A stretch of DNA of 64,000 nucleotides from Centropus unirufus (lineage: Eukaryota > Chordata > Aves > Cuculiformes > Centropidae), in the NCBI GenBank assembly GCA_013397695.1, contig VYZI01000021.1:3654590-3718589 (forward strand), in the 5' to 3' direction. The translations under genes were made by a program, and so were the position numbers. Below the pieces are notes generated by a model. The model was not told the DNA's origin, made no database searches, and worked only from the letters and a program-made list of their open reading frames with translations. This document shows positions 11,606 to 24,352 of the stretch, in pieces; positions within the stretch are counted from its first letter, which is position 1; each line of letters starts with the position of its first letter.

Positions 11606-13848
11606 TATCCATTCTATCTTTTACTTCAGTACAGCAGAAGTGTTCAAAGACTGATACTCCACACATTGTTCGAGGAGTTAGGTGCAGGGGATGGGCCAGT
11701 TCCCACCCTGTGCCGGTTAAAGGTTAAATAGACATAAGGTGAGAAAGGGTGCCATATTTACTAAACAGGGATTTAAAAGAAAATCCTCTGGATGAATGGA
11801 GGTATTTTTGAAATTTCGTCCTCTAAAGTACCAAACTAAAGGCTGTTTTCTTTTCTTTTTCCTGTATATTCCTTTTACTTCTCATGTACTGCAATAAATA
11901 TAGAGGAGGGTAAACAGAGTATTTATTTTGTCCTGTAATAAATATGAAACAGATGCACAAGCCCTCGATTAGGAAGCGAACCAAAGGAAGCAGTGTGTGA
12001 ATAAAAGTAAATTCTAGGTTACACAACATTTATCAAGCTGATGGAAAAAGCCAAGCTGGGAGTTGAAAGCAAGATTTAACGACAAAAAACGGTGATAAAA
12101 AAGTTCATAGCAGTTGAGTTTTATGGCAAACCTTGTAATCAGGAGTTCCCTGGCCAAATGTCTGGTTGTTACTGGCTGCACATCAATACACCTAGGGCCC
12201 TGCCTAGAGCCTTACATGCTGTTTCAGCAGAGCCCAGGAGCTCTGGTGGAGCCATGGCAGAGTGGAAAGGAATTTGCACTCTTTGCAAGCTGCATCCACA
12301 GCATGGGCTGTCTCACGCTTCACCCCAAAGAGCAAACTGGCACACTGCACAGAAGGACTTAGGAGGATAGGCTACATACAGAGGTATTCGAAGTGTCCAT
12401 TCACTTCTACTGAAACTTGTGTTGTAAACTGGGCACTGCACAAAAAAACCCTCTCTGTTCCAGGGGACAGTTTCTGGTTCATCCAGAGACTCAAGTTGCA
12501 CAGCCTTCTCCAATCCTAATGATTGTTTTCACCTCAAGGGGATGGTTTTTCTTGGGTAGGCTTCCTCAATCTGCTCTGTTGGAGCTTCCTATTTTGTGTA
12601 AATAATTGAGCATTCGTTAGAGCAGGGTCTTGAGCTTGGGTTACCCACAGCTGAAGTGAGTGCCGTGACCACCACATTATTGATTTTTCTATCCCAACTG
12701 ATCAATATTTCATTGATCTCATTGGTGTGAATTGGCATAGGAGGTGCCCACAGGATGCCCAGTAAGAACAGGAGGTATATGCAACCCCGTGACAATAATA
12801 CTTTGTAGTACTCAGTAGCAATAGCAAACACTACTCTGTAAGAGATGTATGTGTCTGGCAAAGCTTCAGATCTGATCAAAGAACTAACTCTAACTGTTCC
12901 AGGAGAAATGGCATTGTCATTCGACATGATAAGCACTAATTGTATATCTTCAGTGAAGACAACATTTCGGCCTATTCCTGAAAAGCACAGTTGAGCTACA
13001 GTCTGAACTGACTCAATTTATGTTACAAGACTCTGCTGTGTTTGCCCAAATTGGCACAGTTCCTCTCCAAGGGACTGAGAAATGACGGCAAATCCGGCAT
13101 GAAGCCTGTTGTTATAGGAAGTGTAGGGAGTAGCACAAGTTTATTGTCAGCCTTCAAGTGTGCCTTTAGGTGGCCACCACATCCTGAGATGCTGCTGATA
13201 GAATTAGATGACATATTTCTGAAGGCCTGCCAAAAGATTCAAACAGACAATATTGAAGACTCTTATTCTGCTTTTCTTAGCAGTTTACTATTTCCCCTCA
13301 GAATGAATATGCAATTATGTTGCTATGAAGAAACCCACGGTGTAATGAGAGACACTGAAAAAGATTAGCAAAGGCAGATAATGTCTTGTAAAGACTCTCT
13401 CTTTGACATCTTTGATACCAATTATACTGTGACATCTCACCTGTCTTAGCTGAGGCAAGTTATCTAAGAAAATCGAACAAGTGTATTTTTTCTTCATTGT
13501 GTAATGAATATATGCAATGCTATAATAATAATTTCCCTGGTATAGCAGGAAAAAAATTAAGTAAAATTAGCTTCTCAACATGAAACCATTATAAGCTGTA
13601 ATTTATTTCAGAAAGTGGAAAGCGTGAGGGAGAAAAGGAAAAAAAAACCCCAACCCTTTGCTGATAATTTGTTATGTTCTGGACCCAGTAAATGACCTTA
13701 TACATATGGACTTAAGTATACTCAGTGGGTACAATATATCTAAAATGACATAGAGGATTGAGCCTAATTGATATCATTAGAGCCCTGGTCCTTTTACACT
13801 TGGCCTTTGAGATGTTGTTGTTACCAAGAAAGCTGCTTTTGATTTATT
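11606..13848. other. No gene confirmed; non-coding sequence with a few longer chance frames
   Basis: Several open frames of 60-115 codons occur, including plus 13042-13368 and minus 12589-12936. Their products have no recognisable domain and I see no consistent splice context around them. Confidence 0.5.
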
Positions 13849-13922
13849 TTGCTTTTTCTTCTTTATCCTTTTGCTCTCTCTCTTTCTCTCCCTCATTTTC
13901 CCCCCAGCTCCTCCCTTCTCTC
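13849..13922. repeat. Long polypyrimidine tract
   Basis: About 70 bases are almost entirely C and T on the plus strand (runs of ttctt, ctctctctctttctctccctc, then ccccccag). It is low-complexity DNA that could form triplex structure. It includes a 'ccccccag' that looks like a splice acceptor, but no exon is apparent after it. Confidence 0.75.
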
Positions 13923-15672
13923 AAGTTCTGCTCAAAGGCCAGACCTGTGGAGGTTAGGAACTCATGATCCAATCCAAGGGCTGCAATGCTACAGCTTGCA
14001 AATTCATTTCTAAAGTGGTAACTTCTAACAAGAGACACTTGGTATGTTTGACCAGTGAGCTTCTTAGGGGAAAAAAATAAAAACCGGAAAAAAATATAAG
14101 GAGGAAAATGTGCAACTGTATGGATAAAATACCAGAAACATTTGTTCTGGGTGACTCTCTTGCAGACTTGTTCTTTATCTTTAAAAGGGGTATTCTTTTC
14201 CAACTTCTAGCAGAAACTTCCACGCTATCAAATGAAAATTTAAAGTAGCCCTTGCATCAGGTTTCAGGCAAAATATCTCTTCTGCTTTAATGAATCTCAT
14301 TATTATTATCCTTTGCAAATAACTTGAACTAGTAGTTCTAGAGAATGAAGGAAAAATGAAGAATCTTAGTTTGATAGTAGATAATCCCTTAGCCCTGGCT
14401 GAAAAGATCTATTTCAAAATTGACTTTCTTAATTATGTTCACACTTTCGAGCCCAAAGATCAAGAATCCAGGACAGTCGCAGGAGTGCTCAAAAGAGTAG
14501 AACATATTCAGCATAGTAGAGATTGCTGTGGTTTAATTTTTTAAAAAAAGTCTTAATTTTTAACCAGATAAATATATTTAAAACAAAGTCATACACTCTT
14601 ACCTTAAAATTTCTCCATTAAATATGATACAATTTATTCAGTCTTTCATTAGTGTTTTACAGTCCCTCTTTCTAACATGCAACCCGAAAGCTGTCACTGA
14701 CTTTGTACTATGGCTTCTCTATACACAAATACAAACTATGTCTACACATCTAGCATTTTTCAAGAATGTTTATGTAAAACACATAATAACAGTACAGAAG
14801 AAAAGGGTGTTATGTGGACTTGTACTTAGAAAGCTGGAAAGTCTCTGAACTTTGAAAACTGGAAGATATTCTTACATTAACTTCTGTGCCAAAACCTATG
14901 ATTGGTAATATGGCCCTAAAGTACACTAGTTGCAGCAGGAACACTTCAAATAACATTTGCCTACTAATTGTGTTAGTAATTATATAATGAAGTGGTTCTC
15001 TACAAAAGGAATAACTATTTCTATTCTATTTGTTCATTTAAAGAAAATCTATATTTCAAGGGTCTAGGCAAAATTATCTCTTTGGCTCCAGCATATTTGT
15101 TTTTTTTTCTACACTGATCAAATGCAGATTCGGCTGAAACTCAGATAAAATGCATCATCAGATATTAATTGAAAATTAATGAGATTTAACCATTTCAATG
15201 AAACTTTAGTAAACAAAAGAAAAAGAAAACACATATGGGAATTTGCAAAAACAAACATGTCTACTCAGAAGTAATTTTTACCTTCATTTGAACTAAGTTG
15301 GCTTGGCTGGCTGATCCAGTGGTCTCTTTAGTCAGTGAGTCCTGAGTTAGACCACGACTTCAATGCAAAAGAGAAAGGCATAGGTTCCAGACTACTCAAG
15401 GACAGCAGTTTTCTTTGTTTGCTGATTTGGCTGGAAATCACAATCAAAGAAAGCTTGTGTATTTTGTGATCTCATTACGGCAAGTAACTGGCTCTCCTTG
15501 AAAAGCAGTTGCCTCAGGGTAACGGGGATTGGTATTCAAGTGACCTTGCATCCTTGAGCCAGCATCCCCAGTTGCTGATGATAATCAGAGCTGTAGACGC
15601 CTGGAATGCAATTGTTCCACCAAGTCCAGCAGGTATTAATGAAAGCACTGGAGCTGGAATGGTCTGAGCATG

Positions 15673-15731
15673 AGTTCAGTAGAAGGGAGAATTATTAGAA
15701 AGGAAGGGGAAAAGTGAAAGAAAGAAAAGAT
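15673..15731. repeat. Polypurine tract
   Basis: The run is about 59 bases of mostly A and G on the plus strand (gtagaagggagaattattag, then gaaaggaaggggaaaagtg and aaagaaagaaaaga). It is low-complexity DNA. A mirror-type pyrimidine tract lies about 300 bases downstream. Confidence 0.6.
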
Positions 15732-15997
15732 TATAACTGAAAACAGCAATCAAATATAAAATCCTAGCTTATATTCTTCTGCTAATTGAAAATGGGAGAC
15801 TTGTGAACCCAAAGTGCTTACACACACACATCCATTGCCTGCTCTTTGCTATCCTTAGACAAGCAGGATGCTATGGCACACACTGTGAATGGAGAGCAAA
15901 AGGGCAGAACAATTAAAACAAAAAATGCAAAGTACAATTCTTGAAATGTCATGCATGCTAGCAGCACAAAATACCAGTTGGCCTCCTCATCGTATTT

Positions 15998-16060
15998 CCT
16001 ACATCTTTCTTTTCCTTTCTCCTTTCTTTTTACATTTTTTTGTCTTTTCTTAATTTTTCT
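15998..16060. repeat. Polypyrimidine tract
   Basis: About 60 bases are dominated by T and C (catctttcttttcctttctc and similar). It is low complexity with no coding meaning seen. Confidence 0.65.
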
Positions 16061-16406
16061 ATCCATACATGTTGGAAGGCAACTGTGCAAGGACACACAC
16101 AATTGTAAGCATGACTTCACTTGCATTCATTTGATGCATTTACCCCACTATCACCTCACTTCCCAAATGTCTGCCCCCTTTCATTTCCACCCCCACAATG
16201 TCTAACTCGGTAAAATCACCCTGCACCATTAACAGCCATTACCAGCTAGTGCGTTTTTACGGTCAGGGAGCTTTCTTGTTTAGGCCTCCCTCTGGGCTCA
16301 GATCACATAACTATAAATTTACCCTTGAGCTTCTCATTCCTTGCTGTTTGGCTACATCCTCAGGCGTTCCTTTCTCCTGCGCTCTTTCCCTGCTTTTCTC
16401 TTCTTG

Positions 16407-16444
16407 GCATATGCACCTTGACCCTAACAACCTTGTGCATATGC
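16407..16444. repeat. Perfect 10-bp inverted repeat with an 18-base loop
   Basis: 'gcatatgcac' at 16407-16416 is the exact reverse complement of 'gtgcatatgc' at 16435-16444. The arms are themselves nearly palindromic and the right arm overlaps a POU-like 'tatgcaa'. It could be a paired factor-binding site or simply chance in 64 kb. Confidence 0.6.
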
Positions 16445-19400
16445 AAGATACAAAAAGTTCACCAGCTGTGATCAACAGTAAATAAATCTTGATGCCAGTA
16501 TTAAGTTACAGCAATTTTATCCTCTCTCTCTTCCCTTCCCCACCCCTTCATCGATGGGAAAAGAATATGAACTTGACATTTGCTCACTGAAAGCAGATGG
16601 ATGAGGTAGGTCAGCATTAGGTGTAACCCTAGCACTGTTTCTTTGGGTTTCCTGAAGGATGGAGCTGAAAGAATTCTCCTGGTGGGTCAAAGGCCACATT
16701 AGTCATTTGCTTAAAGAAGAACTGTGCAGAATTAATCAAAATGAAACACAGGTTTTCATGTCTGTCTCTTATTCAGAATCTCTCAGTCCTTTTTTCCATT
16801 CCTCTTAGAGGAAGCAATATATTTTATCCTTTTACACCTTGTCCTGCAGAGGTTTTGTTCGGAGTGGTGTCACAGGCCTTCCCCTTCTGTGTAGAAAACC
16901 ATTTTAATCAGGATAAAGCCTCCATGTGATACTTGTAAAGGTCATCTGAAGCTGGTGTGTTAGTACCAGTGCAACCATAAAAAAAAAGACTCAACCCTTC
17001 ATGAAGAAGTTTTGAGTTGAAAAGAATGATTCTATTCACTGCATTTTTTCCAACTTAAAAGGAAAGTTAAAAGAGCAGCTCTAACACTCAGAAGCAAAAA
17101 ACTTTACATATTTTGTTTCACTATAACCTGAGGAGAGCAAACTATTCAGGGAGAAAGTCTTTCATTCTCGTTTCAAGAGCTATACCCCGAAACTGATTAA
17201 GAGCCTGACCTTACCATAAAACAGGTCACGGTAATATTTTTAGGGGTTTCTTTTTTAAGGTTGTTATCTTGGTCAGGGAGGTACCAGGGTATTTATGGTT
17301 TACAGTTTAAATCATCTCACAAAAGAAAAAGTTTCTTTGGACTGAAAGCTTTCGGCAGCAAACTTTCACCTGCTATGTGAACTGTTCCCACTATTCGACA
17401 CAGCTTGCCTGTAAAATCTTAAAATAGTACATCAGGAATTTGGTTCCTCTTCATATTTTTTTCCCTCTTCTTTTCTTCCTCTGTTCTTCAAATACTGTAA
17501 CTTTCTATTCACAATTCCTGAAAACACGTTAATAATTTAGTTAAGAATTGTGAAATTGGCACAAACCGTTGTTAGTTTCAAGAACTTCCATGTACCTCAA
17601 CTGCTTCCCCACCCATGCCTAGCAGACTGAAATGTGCTTCTTCACTCAGCACTGCAGCAAAGCCAGCACAGGCATTCTAGAAACTGGCTTCTCCTTGTTA
17701 GCACCATTGTAACCCAGCTTAATTTCTACTGTCCTGCAAAATAATCCACTTTGTTCAAATGCATTTATAAAGCAAACAGCAAAACCACCCACTGTCAGTT
17801 GCTCACACATTGGCATATGCACACACAGACACCTTCAGCAGCCCATATAGCACTGACAGTATGCACAGCTGTTATATTTTACGCTATTTGATGCTCAATA
17901 ATTAGCGCCTGTTAAAGGAAAAAAGAGATGCCACACTACCTTGCAACAAATAGCAGGAATCAGTATGTCCAATTTATGAGAGCCTACTGCTGAAAGGAAG
18001 ATTCCTGTTATAATTTCATATGATGTTGCTGTCACTATTACACTTGTCAGGACTATGATATCAACAAAAGACTTCTAGTATATCTAACAGGGAATGACTC
18101 ATCTCCAGATTCACTGAAGGGAGACAAGAGAACCGCACAGATGCTTGATATTGTCTTAATTTAATTGTTTTTTTTCTTTTCTCTTGTTGGCATTTTTGTC
18201 AATTCTTTTTGATAAAATAAATTGATAGAGAATTGAACTCTCCAATCACTTTTTTAACTGCAAAATTTTTGTGAAAAGAAAACCATTTAAAATTCAGGAA
18301 CATAATGTATTCAGTCACATCCTTGGTGATGTCCAAGAAACCACCAGCCTGGCTGCAGACTGGTTCTGCAGGTGGTAGAAACTGGCTTATAACTCTTCTG
18401 TGATTAAAAGTTTTCCATCAACAAAAACAGGGGTGTTGCACAGAAGCTATGCATGTTAGCCTCCTGCCAGGCTTCAAGTTAACCCAACAGTATGTGTTAG
18501 AGGAATCTTCAACCTTTTTTAACATGTTTTAATTGCCTGCAGCTCACCAGGGAGAGTGTGGTAGGAAAAGCATGCTAGCGGGTAGCCACAACTGCCAGGG
18601 ATCCTTAGCCAAACTGTAAGAACTCAAAGAGACATCAGGATGTCCCCAGCACCAGTTGGTGGTTCCTCAGGGACAACCACGTGAGGCAAAGTAAACTATG
18701 CAGCACAGCCTTTCACCAATAGATCCATGAGTAGCTTCCCGAACAGAGGAAAGGATTCCATCTGTAGTATATCAAGAGAGCAATAAATAAATATGCACAC
18801 ACTGGGTTACAAGAACCAGAAATGAGACCCTAACAACGTATCTGTTAAAAATCTAACCTGCAGACAGGTCAGATTTTATATATGTATATTCCTTGTGCAC
18901 AAATGAGATTTGTATGCATGAATTCCGTTGGATGAGTTTGATATAAAACAGGCATGTCTTTATTTACATGCACGATCTTTGTTTAAGCCCTGTGGATTCA
19001 GTATCAATTAGATGTGTTGAAGTCTCTCTAGCAGCAAAATCTTTCTAATTATCCATAACAGTGTCTTCCTGGGTTTCTTCTGGGGCTTTGATTCCCTTGT
19101 TGGTTTATTGCTCACCCTAACCTGTTGGATGCTAAGAGATACTATAGATTACCTCAGCAGGGATCATTTTTCAGTGCTACTCTAAAGGTCTAGTGCTCTG
19201 GTTCTGCAACTTTTACTTACATCGGGGCAATAGTGTTCAACTTGGTATTTGCAAATTGCTTTAAGTCTCCTTGCCAATTGTCAACTTTCAAAAAATCATG
19301 AGATTGGCTTAGAAATTATGTGTCTTTTTTTAAAAGCAATTAGTTTCATAAGTTCTGGCACAAAAGAAACATTTAGTTCCTTATGATTTGTTTTTCATAA

Positions 19401-22400
19401 TTGAATGCCAGTTTCAACAGATTTTCCTGTAGCTGCAGTTTCTTTGGGGATGCTCTTGTGCCTGATACCGCGTGTCCCAGTGCTTCTGCTCTTCCCTTAG
19501 GCCACTGATAGAACATATAGAGACACTTCTCCGTGGCCACCTGTTTTCACAAAGCTCGTTTGAACATCAGTATTTTTGTCAAGTACAGCCGCCTCTTTCC
19601 CCAGCATAAACACCCTCTGATCACATACATTTTCTCTTCAGAAAGTAGGCTATAAAAATTAACAGATGTCATAGTCATCGTTTTTCTGCCCTGTGGATTC
19701 TGAATCTTACATTTAGACTTGATTGATGTCTTCAGATCTGATGTTTTCAGTTATCTTTGTAGCCGTGAGTACTTGAAAAGTAGGTTTTAGGCTCTCAAAA
19801 TCAGCCTGAAAATCGTGTTTCTCTAACTTGAGGATGCAAAGACAAGTACAGTACTTTTAAGAAAATCACTAATAGAGTGATAACATTTGTAAGCCTCTAT
19901 TTCTGAGCTCTGTGTAGGCATGTGATTCACCATTCAAAATCGATGTGGTTCCCTGGTACTGCCAGTTAGTGATGTCTTGTTGTCGGGAGGCATCCCGCTT
20001 TTTTCCTTGTGTGTAATCTGTCTCTCAATATGTAATGTATTCTTATGCTGTTGAGTAGTACTGCTTCTTCACTTATATAGTAATAATTTTGTTCTTATGT
20101 TCAGGAGGCAGAGCAGGGTACTGGTCAATGCTGTGACCAATGTCACACTGGCTAGTAGCTAACTAAGATTTCCCATTTATGGGCTACATTTCATGTACAG
20201 TTTGTGGTGGCAGCAGCTAGTACTTTTCTCAAGCAAATGTTACAGATGGTACTTTTTATGCTTGGAGTGGAGTAAGAGATGTAGTCACCCCTTTGGCTAG
20301 CACACAGTGTTCCCTTGAAGCGTGGAGCACAAGACAGTATGAATGGAGCAAAGCACATTATCCTCTTGTTTGTCTCATGAAGAAGCGGTGCCTCCTCTAG
20401 CCTTGCACATATTTTGGGGATCTGGGCAGGAGTTTGTTCGTGTCACTTGAAATATAGCCTCGAGGGCATATTTAACAAGTGAATATCATACTTAAATTGA
20501 CCCTGGTTATATACGTCACCGCAATAAGAATTTTGTGAGTTATTCGGGCAAACCTCGCATTTAGCTTTCCTATGGATCTTTCCTGGTCCAGGAGCCTCTC
20601 ATTTCCACTATTGACATACTATGGCATTAAGAAACTATGGTACTCTCAAGATCCATTGTGGTTCCTACCTCCTTAAAAACTTTATGTTCACAGAATATTC
20701 CTGTATATTTTTTTCAAGTAATTTGAAATCTCACTGCAAATTCATGCAGCAGAGTGCACACAACTCTTGTTTTCCTTTCAGGAAAAAAATTGGCCTTGAA
20801 CCTGATAAATGTGCTAACACTTAGGTAGTCTGTAAATCCCCTCACCAAAAGGAAACAAAGGCCTCGGAGTTTCCATTAAGTTCTTCCTCCACTCACCTCA
20901 GAAAGCAGCCTGCCCACTAAATTAAGGATCAGGTCATTCTGTCTCAATTCATCATACATGTTTTTTCATCTCCACATCACATTTGAAGATTTATGTATAT
21001 AAAGTAACAAATTACATCTGATAATTATAATTGAGTCAGAAGATGTTAGCAGTCAATGGTTAAGAAATATATATATAAGCAACCATCCATCAGTCCAATG
21101 ATTTTCATTTAAAAAAAATAATCAATGAGTTCTAAACATCCAAGTACTGTTGTTGAGCATATGACTGTGCAATGACCTATTTACAAAGCCACATTAGGAG
21201 AAATATATGAGCAGTGTATTCCTTAGAGAATGACAATACAATAAAATGTGGGTATTTTTATAAAGCTAATCCTCCCATAGAGTTATGTCAATTAAGTACA
21301 GTTCAGGGTAATAAAGAAAATATAGTGTTATCTGGGCCATATATTACTATCCCCTCATTTAAAAAATTGCAGTGAGGTCAGTATTTTTAGTACTTGTTAC
21401 TTACTACTAAAGTGCTCCTTCAGTTTTGCTGCCTGTGTCTGTATGCGTGTCTCTTTTTCAGTGGCCTGTAATGGCCTTGGAGTGGTAAAAAAGTGAAAAG
21501 AATAAATAATGCCACTTATTTAAATACCAAAGTGAATTTAGTGTGTGTGAATAGTGCCAGGTTGACAGACTGGAGAGCTAAAGGCCTACTGTTACCCACC
21601 ACATGTAGCCAGGAGCTATGCAAGCCTCTCTTGATTGCCTTGCTGTACTACCACAGCTTTGACCTAGCTGGGGACGCTCTTCCCTCCTCCTAACTGAACC
21701 TTTTGCTTCTCTTCTGAGGCTACCAGTAAATTGGTTCCAGTTGCAATGGTGATAATTTACTGGGGAGGAGAGGCATGGTTTGGTTTTCATTTTAAGGCAG
21801 ACAGTTTCCAATAGGAAATGGATATTTTGATTTGCTTCTCTGTGTTGTAGTAATGAGTTGCTTACTTTTAATATCATAGCAGAAATAACTCCACACAAGT
21901 AAGAGGGACTCGTTTCTCATGCTTCAAACTACACATTCTTTTTTCGAGGAGTAAGCAAAAGCTGAATATGTTTCTTATTGCTCAGACTATACGTAGTGTT
22001 CTGATGAATGACTAGACATATTAGTGCCAGTTTAAGCTTAGTTTTCTCGTTCAATACGATAGACCTCTGAAGACAAAGCTACATATGAAAGTGAATCTTG
22101 CAGTTCTCTGTCATGTAACAGAGCAATTCTTCACATTTCTCTCTACAGCCTGAAGGTCCTCCTTGCAATCATTTTCTCTCTTGGTGTTTCATGCTGCTTA
22201 GTGTCCTCCTTCGGACTGCTCGGAAAGTCTTTATGAACACCAGGTTTTTTAGATACTGCTGTTTGAGAGGTGGCAACAGGCACAAGTATTTTATTTAGGG
22301 TGGATTTTGTCATGAAACTGAGATGTTCAGAAATTGCACAAGGGCTTTTTTGTTCTAAACATCTGGAAGTGTGTAAAACACAAAGCACTCCCCAACAACA

Positions 22401-24292
22401 GTCTCAAAATCTTGGGCCTGTCCAAGCTCTGCCAGTGCAGATGTACCTCCTTACCTCTATCCTTACATATTGAATGGTACCCAGAGTTTGGGAAGACCTG
22501 GATATTGACCCGGGTTATGCTGATACAGTAGATATTTTACCTACACGGAGTCCCATATCAGGAAAAGCATAGAGGTTAATTCTTAGCATATGCTTAAAAC
22601 CTATTGAAGTTAAACAGATATTTAAATACAGATGTCGGAAATATGTTTATGGGTGCTGTTGAATATGGGGCTTAAATACATTAACAGTTTGCTGCTTGAT
22701 GTTGCTAGCCAATAATATGTTGCACTTTGGCTCTGTAAAAAAATATAATGAAACAGTTATACTGTATTCTTCCTGACATAACTGGATAATACTGTACTGT
22801 GATTCACCCAACTTCGTGAGTCAGATAACACCACATACACCTTGGAAGCCTTCCACTGGACTCCTGGCATACTTAAACCAGTGGATATCAGAACATTTAG
22901 AATTAAAAGGGTAAACATTAGAATTTCTGATAAACGGGAAATTTGAAAAAGAAAGCTCTTAGGAACTCCAACTAGATTGAAAAACAGAGACTCTCTGAGG
23001 AAGGTAAATCCAGGAAAAACATTTTGAAAGAACCAGAGCACCTTTAAAAACCTGCAACTGATCAGGAGGATCTGCTTTTTGAAGCTACTGACTCAAGGAT
23101 GGCTCCCAGTATCCATCATTTTCTGCAAATCCAATAGTCTTGAATGAGGAGCCTAGAAAAAAAAATAGAAAAGAGTTCTTCAAAATACAGCAAAACCAAG
23201 CATCACAAAGTCACTATATTGACTTGCTGACATTATTGCAAAAGAAACTTCCAATGACCCAATGCTTGGTGTTGTCAGCAGTAAAGGCCCATGTACCATG
23301 AAAACCTTTACACAGGGTAAACATTTCCTTAAGCAAAATATTGTTCACACTCAATGAATTCTGAAGTATTATAAGAAAATAAAACAAACAAAAAAGAACA
23401 ACAATAGAGGAGATGGAGAATATTGAAAATAATGAGAAGAAAAAGTGGTTTCTGTCTGTTTTGTCCTACAGGCAGAAGTGCCAGGACAAATCAGCAGGTC
23501 TTCAGGTGAATTTTCTAGTTACAGTAGATGAAGCATTTCGTAGACCACTTTGACGGATCGTTAATGTTAGTTGGGCTGAGTGTGATTAATTTGGCTGCTC
23601 TGTCAGTGACAGGGAGGAAAAGGTTCTGCTAAAACTGAGCAGAGGGGACTCTGCTAGAATTCATTAGAGATACTGAGCAAAGTGCGGGTGTAGGGCTTGA
23701 AGCAGAGAAAACACAAGGCAGAGTCATGTCAGCTTCTCAGCTGTGTTCTTCTGGATCAAAGGAAAGATGTTCCTGATTTGAAATGAAAAGTTGGGGGTTT
23801 CCCTAATGTGAAGTGGCATAGAGAGCGATTGATATGGGGTTGTCCTTCCCCTTCTTCAGGCAGAGGAAAAAATGGATCCGGATGTGAGGAAATAGTACAA
23901 AGAGAAAGCAGGACTGCTAAGCTACATATTTTTATGCAATTTTCAAACGTGTGAGCTGTCAGGTTTAAAAAATAATAATAATACAGGGTCATTCCTTGGC
24001 CTGTTAACAGATGTGTCCAACATTTGGATCCTGGTGCAAGGATTTTGCCTTAGCAAAATGAATACATCTAATACATGGACAGTAAATCTCTCAGCACCGT
24101 TAAAATATAACTCAACTAATAAATGAGAAAGAGAAGACATCTGAGAAACTGCAAGTGTCTGCTTAAAATATATAGAGTTAATATCAGCAAATGGTGAGTG
24201 AAGTCAGAGCAATCTGAACATTCCTGCTCGCCATTCAGCTCTGCAGAAACCAGACGCAAAGGCAGATTAGCATCTTGTGTTAACACAGCACA

Positions 24293-24352
24293 CAGCAGTA
24301 AAGCTCCATTGATTTCAGTCTAGTTATTACTGATTTTCAGCCACTCAAGGGA
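24293..24352. repeat. Ancient palindromic amniote repeat scrap ('agctccattgacttcag' family)
   Basis: 'aaagctccattgatttcagt' is followed by 'ctagttattactgatttt' and 'ccactcaaggg'. This parallels the old repeat type 'gagctccattgacttcagt ... gagttactcctgattta ... accagtgtaaggg', with several substitutions. The right half aligns best. Confidence 0.5.

Larger units (their letters stand above)
13923..24292. other. No gene seen; long stretch of unannotatable non-coding sequence
   Basis: In more than 10 kb the open frames stay below about 120 codons. I could name no CR1, MIR or DNA element. Low-complexity items are a purine tract at about 15673-15731, a pyrimidine tract at about 15998-16060, a second at 17455-17490, and a short TA run near 21066-21077. 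A perfect 10-bp inverted repeat at 16407-16444 is listed separately. The lack of young repeats fits a compact sauropsid genome. Confidence 0.5.

Noticed and set aside
13042..13368. 108-codon plus frame
   Set aside because: No recognisable domain and no supporting splice signals. The composition is compatible with chance.
13900..13925. Acceptor-like 'ccccccag' after a long pyrimidine tract
   Set aside because: No open block with a donor follows at exon distance; the tract is simple low complexity.
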